Of a DNA stretch of 54,926 nt, positions 19,301 through 27,139 are shown piece after piece. The translations under genes and the position numbers were made by a program. Origin of the DNA: Streptomyces ficellus (lineage in GTDB: Bacteria; Actinomycetota; Actinomycetes; Streptomycetales; Streptomycetaceae); assembly GCF_030406405.1 (NCBI RefSeq), contig NZ_JAUEPL010000047.1, positions 1 to 54,926 on the forward strand. The letters run 5' to 3'. The notes beneath the pieces were generated by a model. The model worked only from the letters and a program-made list of their open reading frames with translations, was not told the origin of the DNA and did no database searches. How positions within the stretch are numbered: the first letter of the stretch is position 1; every line of letters begins with the position of its first letter.

Positions 19301-20114
19301 GCGGATCACCGTGTGGGACACGACAGGAAACCGCGAGGTGGCCACCCTGGACGCCGGGTCGGGGACGGTGACCGAGATCACCGGCATGGCCTTCGACAGC
19401 GCGGGCCGCGGCCTGCTGCTGATGACGCGTGACGACGACTCCTCAACGATGGAACGCTGGGACCTGGCCACCGGCACACGGACCCGCGTCAGGCCTGCCG
19501 ACTCCGGCCTCGACACCACGCAGACGGGTGGCTCCGGCACGATCCTGGCCGTACGCCCGGACGACGCACTGGTGGTCACCAGCGACAACGAAGTCGTCGA
19601 CCTGCGCGCCGGACGGGCCCGTCCCGTCGTGCTCAACGACGGCGACCTCCCCTTCGCCGGGGCGTTCAGCCGGGACGGCACCCGCTTCGCCGTCAGCGAC
19701 GGCACGGGACGGGTGACCCTGTGGGACGGCGACCTGCGCCGCCGACTCGGTGTGATCAACGGCACCTCCACCGTCGACCCCGAAAGCGAGCGGGACTCGC
19801 CGGCCGCGCTGGCCTTCTCCCCCGACGGCACCACGCTCGCCGTCGTGGGCACCGCCTCCGTCCAACTGTGGGACGTCGCCTCCGGACGCCCCTTGGGCTC
19901 CCCCCTGCCCACCTCCGGCCAGCCCCTCTCCAGCGTCGCCTTCTCCGACGACGGCACCACCCTGTACACATCCGGCACCTGGAACCCGGCCGAGCGGATC
20001 GACCTCGACCCCTCCCGTCTCGTACGCCGGGTCTGCGCCCGCACCGGGTGGGGGCTGACACGCACGGACTGGCGGCTCCACCTACCCGACATCCCCTACC
20101 GCACGACGTGCTAA
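16329..20114 (+). CDS. HTH-nSTAND1 NTPase with transmembrane segment and WD40 propeller
   Basis: This 1261-residue protein combines an XRE-type HTH (residues 17-65, with YREMARQVEVSVSTLSRA), an nSTAND1-type NTPase (Walker A GPSGSGKSS 140-148, Walker B VLVDQFEEL 196-204), a helical region, one membrane helix (about 498-518, LLATLAVLVTVALIAGV) and a C-terminal series of WD40-like blades (e.g. GGVRLWDVRAGRVVATL, ASVQLWDVASGRPLGS) to residue ~1235. Members of this Streptomyces-rich family are thought to be signalling or conflict ATPases in which the propeller senses a ligand and the NTPase oligomerises (family knowledge). No antiphage activity is shown here. It is full-length. A decayed helicase copy begins within 15 bases of its stop. 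Confidence 0.88.
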   Translation: MGRPETDLDPAQGPVPRFAYELRRLRQEAGGIPYREMARQVEVSVSTLSRAAKGEQLPSLSVTLAYVAACKGDTAEWEKRWKAVAAEVAAAPRAADGEEPPYRGMTRFEPGDSELFFGREQVVDDVLESLRTRRCAAVLGPSGSGKSSLLRAGVVPRLRRPEPSPAALRILTPGQHPARTHIGKLEPAAGPGLTYVLVDQFEELFTLCADPEERERFIRWLLAARHPDSRLRVVLGIRADFYGHCLRYPHLVDLLKDAAVPVGAMGPAELRQAIVKPAATRNVIVERALTTRLVEEIADEPGGLPLLSHALLETWHRRSGRTMTLRAYEAAGGVRGAIAQTAEDVYGCLSPERAELARLILLRLVTPGEGAQDTRRPVNRAELDFAPEEEVGAVLDRLIDARLLTVDDGTVDLAHEALITAWPRLRGWVDEAREDLLVHRRLTDAARAWHDLGRDPGALYRGTRLDVAGERLADTALTPLEREFLGASRAARTAELRRRRGLLATLAVLVTVALIAGVTAWRQNLTSERRHAEAEARRIAAVADAMRFAAPVTAMRLSVAAWRLAPTLESRSALLSAMAQPEQDVFPVPDPAFGPATNRLSPDGRTLLSVSARRVVAWDVRTHRRIGSYQGPGELLSDVDLDPGVVPNWGISPDGRLLALPAQGGVRLWDVRAGRVVATLPVEAPDRAEFGADGRHLTVSDWDGGEFRQTQVWDLRGRRMLSTVRAPVVEESPISVSADGGTVALCRGLRRLEVRDLRTGRIHRLSRTANAARIACPDQERFAAGVFALRPDGAVQAAVDDDTIRRWVVRTGRELPSLRFEDATAVRFSADGAFLAATTGADIALWRLSEPDQPVFRYQLIGEVIDDFSLTPDASAVRYLRRSGTSVASLDLRSVARARWEEHPSEQVHLSRDGRTVAVLHRGPGRTGVRLIGTRDGRTRATLPAAPCPPDTSYSGTDEENLANCSELMAFSPDSRRFAYVRAWGYTTQRQRITVWDTTGNREVATLDAGSGTVTEITGMAFDSAGRGLLLMTRDDDSSTMERWDLATGTRTRVRPADSGLDTTQTGGSGTILAVRPDDALVVTSDNEVVDLRAGRARPVVLNDGDLPFAGAFSRDGTRFAVSDGTGRVTLWDGDLRRRLGVINGTSTVDPESERDSPAALAFSPDGTTLAVVGTASVQLWDVASGRPLGSPLPTSGQPLSSVAFSDDGTTLYTSGTWNPAERIDLDPSRLVRRVCARTGWGLTRTDWRLHLPDIPYRTTC

Positions 20115-20127
20115 GCAGCGGCTCACC

Positions 20128-21101
20128 GGAGTACGAGCACTGGCGGCGCGGGGTGGAGGCCGCCGTCATCTACAACCGGCTGCACGGCGACTTGAAGGTG
20201 CCGTTCACGTACCGCGTGCCCGGCCGTGACGACCAGGAGGCCGAGGCCGAGGGTTGGCCGGCCACGCTCGCAGGCTTTCCGCTGGGGCAGTGGATCGCCG
20301 ACGCCAGGCGCTTCTGCGCCCGCGGGGACATGGACGAGGAGCGCGTCGAGCAGTTGGAGAAGCTGGGCATGGATGGTCGCACTTCGACGTCGCGTGGGAG
20401 GAAGGTCTCGCGGCGGCGCGCGGGTGGGCCGCGACGAACGGGCACCTCTTGGCCCCGCTGGACGCCACCTTCCAGGGCTACCGGGTGGGCATCTGGCTGA
20501 AGAACGCGCGGGTCGCCGCCCGGAAGGCTGCCGAGACCGAGCAGCGGCGTGCCGAGGGTCTGCCGGTGGAGTCGTCGGCCGGGGCGCTGTCGGAGATGCG
20601 GCGCGAGCAGCTGGAAGAGATCGACGCGTCCTGGTGCCCGAGCTGGCCGGTGACGTGGCAGCGGTGCTTCCACCTGGTGCGGATGCACCTGGACGCCGGT
20701 GAGGCGCTGCCCACCGAGGCGGGCGAGGTCCTGCGCCAGGGCGAGGATCTCGGGCGGTGGGTGCAGTCGGTGAGGCTCGGTTGGGATCAGCTCACGACTG
20801 TGCAGCAGTGGATGTGCGAACAGGTCCTCGGGATCGAGCCCGCAGCCGAGGACGAGAAGCCGCCGCCGCGCCGTATGCAGGCCGACAAGTGGGCGATGAA
20901 CGAAGGCCGCCAAGCAGTTCTACGAGCGCGAGGGGGCACCTCCAGGTCCCTCGGAAGTGGGTTGAGCGGATCGTCGGCGAGGACCAGGAGGAGCGGGAGC
21001 ACAAGCTGGGGGCCTGGATCGGGAACCAGCGCAGCCGGGCGGCGACGCTGACGCCGGAGCGGATGGAGCTGCTGTCCGCGATCGGGATGCGGTGGTCGTG
21101 A
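20128..21101 (+). pseudogene. HA-helicase C-terminal fragment with two frameshifts (decayed copy 2)
   Basis: Homology to copy 1 starts at YEHWRRGVEAAVIYNRLHGD, just after the STAND gene. The frame breaks near 20370, where one base is missing in LGM-WSHFDVAW, and again near 20900, where MNYQAAKQ of copy 1 has become MNEGRQAV. The C-terminus, KLGAWIGNQRSRAATLTPE, returns in a third frame and ends at 21101. Relative to copy 1 it lacks the motif VI segment as well. The two copies are direct repeats about 6 kb apart, with the I36 and STAND genes between them. Confidence 0.85.
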
Positions 21102-21397
21102 TGGGCGTCGTCGTCACCGCGGTCGGCGCGCTCGCGGCCGGCTATCTGCTCGGACGGCTGCGCCCGTGGCAGCGGCTGGGTGACTGGGCGGCCGATCAAG
21201 TCCGCTTCACCGGGGCGTGGGTACGGGGCGGTGCTGGCCGTCAGGCCGTCGTCGTCCTGGTCCACGCCGTCACCGCGCCGCGCACCAGCTGGCGCATCAT
21301 GCGCGCCCCGGCCAACGAGACGCAGGCGCCGACACCCGTACGCGATCCGGACTGGGTCGCCAACCGCACCCGGACAGACAAGGGAGGCACCGCGTGA
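21101..21397 (+). CDS. Small membrane-anchored protein, helicase-coupled
   Basis: ATG overlaps the helicase remnant's stop (TGATG). Residues 1-20 are hydrophobic (GVVVTAVGALAAGYLLG), followed by a basic, Trp-containing segment (RLRPWQRLGDWAADQVRF) and a second mildly hydrophobic stretch. The protein has 98 residues. Its first 16 residues match the gene at 15027. The stop overlaps the start of the next gene (GTGA), so the three genes (helicase, this gene, 21394) formed one translationally coupled operon before the helicase decayed. Function unknown. Confidence 0.7.
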   Translation: MGVVVTAVGALAAGYLLGRLRPWQRLGDWAADQVRFTGAWVRGGAGRQAVVVLVHAVTAPRTSWRIMRAPANETQAPTPVRDPDWVANRTRTDKGGTA

Positions 21398-22209
21398 GCA
21401 CCGAGCAGCACGACGCCGACGCGTACGGCCAGGAGCTGGCCCGCATCAGCCACCACCAGCACGAGGCAACGGCGGCGCGGTTCACGGTCTTCCAGGCCCT
21501 GGCCGCCGTCGGGATCGGGCACGAGCAGGCCGACGACATCGTGGCGAAGCTGGAGGCCGGGGCGGTGGCCGGCGCCCACACCTGGATCTCCGAGAGCAGC
21601 GCCCCGCACAACTCCGAGCCGCGTTTCGAGGACGGCTGGCACGCCGGTGTCCGCGACGTCGCCAGCTACCTGCTGCGCATCGCCGACACCACCGTCACCA
21701 CGGGGCGGGGGCTCGCCGCATCCAGCGCCATGCTGGTCGCCCACCTCTCGCAGCCCGCCTCCCCCGCCTCGCAGGAGGCTCCAGCGCCGGAGCCGGGCCC
21801 GGGTCCGGCTCCGGCGCTGGACGCGACGGACGTCCTGGCGGCCGCGGAACGCTTCCCGTGGGCCCTGGCCGCACCGGGTGAGCGGCACTGGCCGGACGGG
21901 GAGTTCCTGGACGTCGCGCTGAGCGCGGTGCGCACCGAGGAACGCGAGGGGTACATCGAGCGCCTGGAGGCGTTCGTGGAGCAGCACCGCGCCCGCCTGG
22001 AGGAGCTGCTGCGGGCGTACGGGCCGGGCAGTTCGCCCGCCTCGCACGGCCGGTACGCGCTGATCGGGCAGCCTGAGACCTTGGTCATCCTGGAGCGCAT
22101 GGAGACGGCCCCGATGCTCCTGCGCGGGCGGTGGGAGAAGGAACTGGAGACCGTCTTCCTGGCCGACCTCGAGTTCGCGTGGGGGCCGCGCATCCGCCTC
22201 AGCCGGTGA
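21394..22209 (+). CDS. Accessory protein of the telomeric helicase module, paralogue of the 1.0-kb gene
   Basis: GTG at 21394 is the start: AGGGAGG lies eight bases upstream and the codon overlaps the previous stop (GTGA). The 271-residue protein has an N-terminal block with FTVFQALAAVGIGHEQADDI and VAKLEAGAVAGA, shared with the gene at 1019. A Pro/Ala linker rich in PEPGPGPAPA follows, then a C-terminal part with EREGYIERLEAFVEQHRARL and a final basic/aromatic stretch. No enzymatic motif is evident. Its recurrence beside HA helicases at two places in this window suggests a functional link, which is inference. Confidence 0.7.
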   Translation: MSTEQHDADAYGQELARISHHQHEATAARFTVFQALAAVGIGHEQADDIVAKLEAGAVAGAHTWISESSAPHNSEPRFEDGWHAGVRDVASYLLRIADTTVTTGRGLAASSAMLVAHLSQPASPASQEAPAPEPGPGPAPALDATDVLAAAERFPWALAAPGERHWPDGEFLDVALSAVRTEEREGYIERLEAFVEQHRARLEELLRAYGPGSSPASHGRYALIGQPETLVILERMETAPMLLRGRWEKELETVFLADLEFAWGPRIRLSR

Positions 22210-22227
22210 ACTCCCTGGCTGGGACGG

Positions 22228-22269
22228 ACAGCGGGGGTGGGCAGGGCGATTCCTGTCCACCCCCGCTGT
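22228..22269 (+). terminator. Hairpin terminator after the helicase module
   Basis: A 13-bp perfect stem (ACAGCGGGGGTGG / CCACCCCCGCTGT) starts 19 bases after the stop at 22209, with a further partial inner pairing AGG/CCT. Placement fits the end of the operon. Confidence 0.75.
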
Positions 22270-22588
22270 AGTCGGGTCAGCCAGATCTAGGGCAGCGGCT
22301 GCAGCGCGGCGAACGTACCGGTCGCACCGGGGCCTGGCAGTACCGAAGCTGAGGGGCTGCTCCAGGCGCGGCCACCGTCCCACGGCACCGTGATGGGTGG
22401 GGAAACCTTTCCCGGGGCAAGACGTTGTTCAGGGCGGACCGCCCATGCGGCGACGGTCCCGGCTGTGCTCTGTCGGCCCGTGAACGGCGAGCAGCGACAG
22501 CCCGAAGGTGCTTCGCATCCTCGCCCAGGTTGCAGTGATCCGATCGTTCAGCGCATCGGGTTCACGGGACTGGTGCGGATAGAGCGAG
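22270..22588. other. Intergenic stretch without a recognisable gene
   Basis: About 320 bases separate the terminator from the next gene. I see no coding frame with good codon use; it presumably holds the promoter of the 22589 gene. Confidence 0.5.
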
Positions 22589-23269
22589 ATGACCAAGAAT
22601 CATGCCCGTAAAGAGGATGTGCGACGCCGCATGAAGGAAAACGGCAACAGCAGCTACCAAGCGGAACTAAGGAAAATGTCCACGCGGGAAGCAGGGGAGG
22701 CGGCTTCCGATCCTCTGCCGAACGCGGATCGCCGTGAGGACTTCGTGGACGCCGTAGCGGATGCGGACTTGCCGCAAATGGTCAAGGTCCTGCTGTACGA
22801 GCTGGCCTCGCGGCTCAACCTGAGCCTTTCCGACTGGGATGAAGGTAGTAAGCGAGTCCGGTTCGAGGAAGAAGAGCTGGCGCGAAGCATCGGGTTGGAG
22901 GGTGAAGCAGCGGACCTCTGCCTCGCTCTGGCGGTCGAAGCGAACTGGCTGGTGGAAGTCGAGGGCGGGGTAGTTGACCTGCGTACCCCTCACGAGGACT
23001 GGCAGCTGTACTTGGGGGCGCTCTCGGATGTGAACCAGCCCATCGAGAACATGGACACGTACGAATCCAGGCTGGACGCGTTTGCCCGGGACATCGAACG
23101 GCTTCGGAGCACACCCATCATGTCCGTTCGGCGCATCATCGAGTCCATGGTCACGGTGATCGGGCACACCTTCGAGCCGCTCTGTATCGGGAGCGACCAC
23201 ACAAGCCAGGGACTGGGCTCAGGGGCCGCGAGGGTGAAGCCGAAAAGGCCCAGGACTCCGAAGGACTAG
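22589..23269 (+). CDS. Hypothetical protein with plasmid-type N-terminus
   Basis: The 226-residue protein starts with a very basic, Asn/Lys/Arg-rich segment (MTKNHARKEDVRRRMKENGN), a beginning shared by many Streptomyces plasmid and integrative-element proteins. The remainder is acidic and helical (VKVLLYELASRLNLSLSDWD, FEEEELARSIGLEGE), and the end is Lys/Arg/Pro-rich. It could be a winged-helix or replication-related accessory protein, but I cannot name it. The IS element at 23270 inserted at this gene's stop codon: the TAG is the last three bases of the CTAG target. The protein sequence is unchanged. Confidence 0.7.
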   Translation: MTKNHARKEDVRRRMKENGNSSYQAELRKMSTREAGEAASDPLPNADRREDFVDAVADADLPQMVKVLLYELASRLNLSLSDWDEGSKRVRFEEEELARSIGLEGEAADLCLALAVEANWLVEVEGGVVDLRTPHEDWQLYLGALSDVNQPIENMDTYESRLDAFARDIERLRSTPIMSVRRIIESMVTVIGHTFEPLCIGSDHTSQGLGSGAARVKPKRPRTPKD

Positions 23270-23353
23270 GGTCTGTCCGGCGGATCTTGGCTTGGCAGTG
23301 CCCGGTCGCCCCTCTCCGGTTGGAGTGGGGAAGATTGCACCTAGGCTTCGGCC

Positions 23354-23905
23354 ATGTTGCTGGTCCACGGCGGGGAAGCCGTAGCTGACGCTCCCGAACT
23401 GCGCACGGGGGGAGTGCCACTCGTCCCGGACGGATTCGTCTGGCCGAACTGCCGCGAGTGCGGCGGGCCCATGCAGTTTCTCGCTCATCTGCCCCTCGAT
23501 CTGGGGGCGATCGCGGTCTTTTTTTGCCAGAACGACCCGGGCATGTGCGACGACTGGGACGCAACCGCCGGTGCCAACCGCGCCTTCGTGTTCAGAGGTC
23601 AACTAACGGTAGCCACCGTCCCCGCCGAGGGCGAGACTCTGCTCGGTGCGGTGACCGCCCTACGCCCCCACCCAGCCGACACCCCAACCGCAGAGCCGGT
23701 TCTGGGACGGCTGGGTGGAGAACCCGACTGGATCCAAGGTGACGAGACCCCCGGCTGTCCCTCTTGCGCCGCCCGTATGACATTCACGGCCGAGCTCGAA
23801 GAGGGATCCGACTTCGCCACCTCCGCCAACTTCGGCGGAGGTGGCCGCGGCTACGTCTTTCACTGCCACCCCTGTAGCAAGGCCGCCTTCCTCTGGCAGC
23901 GATGA
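23354..23905 (+). CDS. DUF1963/YwqG-like protein, IS passenger
   Basis: The 183-residue protein has the pattern VPLVPDGFVWPNCRECGGPM followed by QFLAHLPLDL, which is the start of YwqG/DUF1963-type domains (PxxPxxxxWPxC...MxFLAQ). A second CPSCAARMTFTAEL motif and a final YVFHCHPCSKAAFLWQR follow. The CxxC and CxxC/HxHxxC pairs suggest zinc binding. DUF1963 proteins are often found as immunity or unassigned proteins near toxin genes (family knowledge); no toxin is seen here. The gene lies wholly inside the IS element bounded at 23270 and 24855. Confidence 0.72.
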   Translation: MLLVHGGEAVADAPELRTGGVPLVPDGFVWPNCRECGGPMQFLAHLPLDLGAIAVFFCQNDPGMCDDWDATAGANRAFVFRGQLTVATVPAEGETLLGAVTALRPHPADTPTAEPVLGRLGGEPDWIQGDETPGCPSCAARMTFTAELEEGSDFATSANFGGGGRGYVFHCHPCSKAAFLWQR

Positions 23906-23920
23906 AGACTGCCTGCTAGC

Positions 23921-24801
23921 TCATGTTCGGAGCCAGAGCCGGATCGCTGCGAAAGTGACGGTGCCGTGGAAGACATAGGCCCGCTTGTCGTACCTCGTAG
24001 CCACAGCCCGGAAGTTCTTCAGGGCATTGATCGTCCGCTCGACCTCGTTCCGGCGCTTGTAAATCGTCTTGTCGAATCCGGTGGGCCGGCCACCTTTGCT
24101 GCCACGGGGCCGGCGGTTGGCCCGCTGGTCTCGTGGCTCGGGGATGGTGTGCTTGATCTGCCGCCTCCGCAGATAGCGGCGGTTGCTACGAGACGAGTAG
24201 GCCTTGTCGCCGCCAAGGTGATCAGGCCGGGTCCGCGGGCGTCGGCCTTCGAGACGGGCAACGCGGATGCGTTCCATGACTGGGATGAACTGCGGGGCGT
24301 CCCCCCACTGGCCCGGCGTGACCAGGAACGCAAGTGGGCGGCGTTCGCCCTCACTGGCAAGGTGGATCTTGGAGGTCAGTCCGCCCCGGGAGCGTCCGAG
24401 TCCCTCGTCAGGGCGGTGCTGCCGGGGCCGTGATCTTTTTTCGGGACACGCGGAGCATTCCTGCGGGCCCCGGCGGCGTGTTGGTGAGCGCGGCAGGACG
24501 TCGAATCCACGCTCACCATGCTCCAGTCGATACGGCCTTCCGCATCGGCGTCGGCCTGGACGGCATGGAGGATCGCCTCCCAAGTACCGTCGGCTGACCA
24601 GCGTCTATGCCGCTCGTAGACCGTCTTCCATTTTCCGAACCGCGTTGGCAAATCCCGCCACGGGACGCCGGTGCGCTCCCGGAAGAGGACGCCGTTGATC
24701 ACCTTGCGGTGACTGACCCAGCGTCCGCCCCGCCCGCCGGTTTTCGGTAGATGCGGCAGCAGCCGTGCCCATTCGCTGTTCGTGAGATCGCCCCGCCCCA
24801 T
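23921..24801 (-). CDS. IS5-family transposase in two frames (programmed -1 shift likely)
   Basis: The first frame (start about 24801, MGRGDLTNSEWARLLPHLPK) carries the N-terminal helical region and the catalytic-site segment ...WSMVSVDSTSCRAHQHAAGA, with the first Asp in VDST. The second frame (stop at 23921) carries LTSKIHLASEGERRPLAFLV, the second Asp in HLGGDKAYSS, and the C-terminal YKRRNEVERTINALKNFRAV block with the Glu. The frames overlap around a run CGAAAAAAGATC at about 24430-24437. Such A6G runs direct the -1 frameshift in many IS5/IS427 elements. This is probably a functional design rather than damage. OrfA alone also runs on to 24376. Confidence 0.82.
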
Positions 24802-24859
24802 GACCATGTGAACGGACCGGGACACGAGGCGGTTCCAAAATCCGCCGGACACGACCTAG

Positions 24860-25406
24860 CCGACCGCCGGCCTGCTCTACGACGGCGCTCCCCCTCTCGC
24901 CGCATCCCAACCTCCAGGAGGCGGCCAGGGCGTGGCGTTGCTGTCCCTCGCGAGTGATCTGGCGGGCGAGGACAGAGCGGTCGACATGTGGGAACGATGT
25001 TGGCGAGGGCAAGCCGCTGGCGAATGCCCTGCTGGACGCCTCGATTACATGCAGCAGGGCCGGACATAGGGCACTTCCTGTCCGGCTCCGCTGGCGTGCA
25101 GGCGACGACCGGGACGCGGCCAGGCTGCGGTCCTCGCAGACGGGATGAGCCGGATGCTGGCTGGCGACCGTCTGCCGGTGAGGCATTCGACTGACTAACA
25201 GGTATATGAGGAGCGGCAAGGCCCGGACCAGATGGTCCGGGCCTTCGCCATGCTCTCGGGAAATTTCTTCGCGGCCGTTGCTGTCCGGGGGCCCCTTGGC
25301 GGCGCCAGGGGGTGAAAAAGCCCCTCGGCTCCAGGCCGAGACGCAAGCACATGAGACCTGTCACTGTCCCGCTCGCTCAACCGAACTCACCCTGGAGGAC
25401 AAGCCC
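24860..25406. other. Intergenic region with one hairpin, no supported gene
   Basis: No frame in these 547 bases has convincing coding character. A perfect 13-bp inverted repeat lies at 25218-25230/25233-25245. The remainder is the flank that followed CTAG before the IS inserted. Confidence 0.45.
25218..25245. terminator. GC-rich hairpin, probable terminator
   Basis: AAGGCCCGGACCA pairs perfectly with TGGTCCGGGCCTT, separated by only two bases (so the top pairs will open into the loop). It looks like an intrinsic terminator, but no clear gene ends beside it. Confidence 0.5.
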
Positions 25407-25862
25407 ATGACCACCCACCAGGTATCCGGGGCAGTAGACGAGCCGACCGACGCTACGCTGGAAACGCCACCCTGGGCCAGGGCCGAGACCCCACAGGGAC
25501 GCTCTAAGGCAGAGAGCCGCAGCAGGATCGCCGACCGCGCGGCGCACACCCCCGCGGACGACACCACGCAGGTGTCTGCCGTTTCTGCTCCTCCGCCTTC
25601 TAGGAGAATCCCGATGGCTCGGGACCAGCACTCCCCCGCGTCCGCGCATCCTGATCCACCCAGCACGCCCGGGTCGGCCCCGGGAGGGAAGCCGGCGCTC
25701 TTGTCGCAGCGCACCGCGCTGATCCTCTTCATAGCCGTCGTCGTCGGCATTGGCGTCGGCGTCCTGACCTTCTTCGCCGAGAAGTCCTACCCCAAGGCAG
25801 TGCTTGCCGGTGTCGTCGCTGCCGCGGCCTGCACGGTAGGGCTACACAGCCTGATCGACTGA
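25407..25862 (+). CDS. Two-helix membrane protein with disordered N-terminus
   Basis: ATG at 25407 has CTGGAGGA upstream and gives 151 residues. The first ~95 residues are Thr/Ala/Pro/Arg-rich and lack structure cues. Two hydrophobic helices follow (about residues 104-123, ALILFIAVVVGIGVGVLTFF, and 129-147). An internal ATG at 25614 has its own good site (AGGAGAATCCCG) and would give an 82-residue protein consisting of the membrane part, so a second start may be used. It ends just before a strong terminator at 25866. No family recognised. Confidence 0.65.
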   Translation: MTTHQVSGAVDEPTDATLETPPWARAETPQGRSKAESRSRIADRAAHTPADDTTQVSAVSAPPPSRRIPMARDQHSPASAHPDPPSTPGSAPGGKPALLSQRTALILFIAVVVGIGVGVLTFFAEKSYPKAVLAGVVAAAACTVGLHSLID

Positions 25863-25865
25863 CCT

Positions 25866-25900
25866 GCGGGGTCGGGCAGGACCTTCCTGTCCGGCCCCGC
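25866..25900 (+). terminator. Strong hairpin terminator
   Basis: A 16-bp stem (25866-25881 with 25885-25900, including two G-U pairs) with loop CCT begins three bases after the stop of the preceding gene. Confidence 0.8.
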
Positions 25901-25959
25901 TCTCGCTTGCATCAGCGCAGGTCAGCGCTGGAGCTGCAGCGGTATTACACTTGGTGGGA

Positions 25960-26972
25960 TCATCCGGCGGCTGGGGTGACGCCCTCACCGAATCGGGGTA
26001 CGTCTGCCACGGTTGCGTCCAGGCGCGGCCGTACGAAGCGCAGGGGGTGTCTCCACGCGCCTCGGTCGATCGCGGTGTCAGCGTCGACTTCGGCTACCAG
26101 CTCGGGCGCGACCAGGGTGACGTTCAGGGGTTCGCGACTTCCCCAGCTGGAAGAAAAGCGCACGCCGGCCCACGGGTGGTCGGCCTCGGCTGGGCGGACG
26201 TATTGAGCGACCTGGAGGGTGGTCTCCGGCCTCAGCGGCACGGTTCGGCCGACCAACCGCAGCACGCCGTCCTTGTCGTACCGGCCCAGGACGAGAATGC
26301 GCGGTCGGGGGAGCGTGCCCGTGATGCCGCCGACGACGGCTTCGGTGGTGTGGCGGCGCCGGATTTTGAACCAGCCCCTGGCCGAGGGCAGATAGCGCTG
26401 TGATCGCCCCTTGATCACCAAGCCCTCCACGCCCTGGACCTCGGTCCAGGACTCCAGCCACTCCTGCGCCACAGCGACGTCGGTCGTCATCGGGCAAAGC
26501 GTCCACGGCGGCGTCAGCTCGTACTGGGTGAACAGGTCCTGCAGTACGGCGCGGCGGCGGTCGTACGGCTCGATGAGCAGTTCGCGACCGTCGATCTGAA
26601 GGACGTCGAAGGCGATGAAGTGGGCGGGCAGCGCGCCGGCGAGCTGCTCGGCTGTGCGGCCGCCGGCGGAACGCGGCGTTGCAGTGCCTCAAAGGACAGC
26701 CGCCCCTCCGACCACACGACGAGCTCGCCGTCGAGGACCAGGCCGTACGGAAGCTGCGCCGCCGCGGTAACGAGGTCGGGGAAGTGCTGCTGGATCAGGC
26801 TGCCGCGTCGGGACTGCAGGAGCACCGGCACGCCCGGTCCGGCCGGGGTGAACAGCAGGCACCTGTAGCCGTCGAACTTGGCCTCGAACGCGAGCCCGCC
26901 GGGCAGGACGCCGGGGTCGGGGAGGGTCTCCCGGGCCTGGGCGAGCATCGGTTCCACCGGGGGGCGTAGCAC
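25960..26972 (-). pseudogene. ATP-dependent DNA ligase (LigC/LigD-ligase type), frameshifted
   Basis: Starting at GTG 26972 (VLRPPVEPMLAQARETLPDP), the adenylation motif KFDGYR gives the AMP-accepting lysine, followed by SRRGS and DGELVVW. Near 26665, one base is missing in RRVPPAAAQ, and the real frame continues as GRTAEQLAGALPAHFIAFDV. The gene then runs through EGLVIKGRSQRYLPSARGW and WFKIRRRHT (nucleotidyltransferase motifs IV-V) to an OB-fold end and a stop at 25960. About 337 residues restored, the size of single-domain actinobacterial ligases used in end joining. With the frameshift no full enzyme is made unless the indel is a read error. The OB end is homologous to the remnant at 44.2 kb. 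Confidence 0.85.
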
Positions 26973-27139
26973 CAGGTCCTCGTTCCTGACAGGGAGCCGT
27001 GCCGCTCGGGGGTGGGCACGGCTCCCCGACTGTGGGGTCGCAGCCGGCCCGGTCCTGTCAGCGGACGCAGCTGCTCCTCCCTGTCTACGGCTCAGTGCCT
27101 GTTTCTCAACCTGAGGCGCGGACTGGTGGTCTGTCTGGG

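Larger units (their letters stand above)
23270..24855. mobile_element. IS5/IS427-type element with a DUF1963-like passenger gene
   Basis: The element is bounded by 21-nt imperfect inverted repeats: 23270-23290 (GGTCTGTCCGGCGGATCTTGG, one over 20, differing from its partner at four positions) and 24835-24855. Both sides are flanked by CTAG (23266-23269 and 24856-24859), a target duplication typical of the IS427 group. It contains the two-frame transposase on the minus strand and, between the left repeat and the transposase, a plus-strand gene unrelated to transposition. At 1586 bp it is about 700 bp longer than ordinary members, and the extra length is the passenger. Confidence 0.82.
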
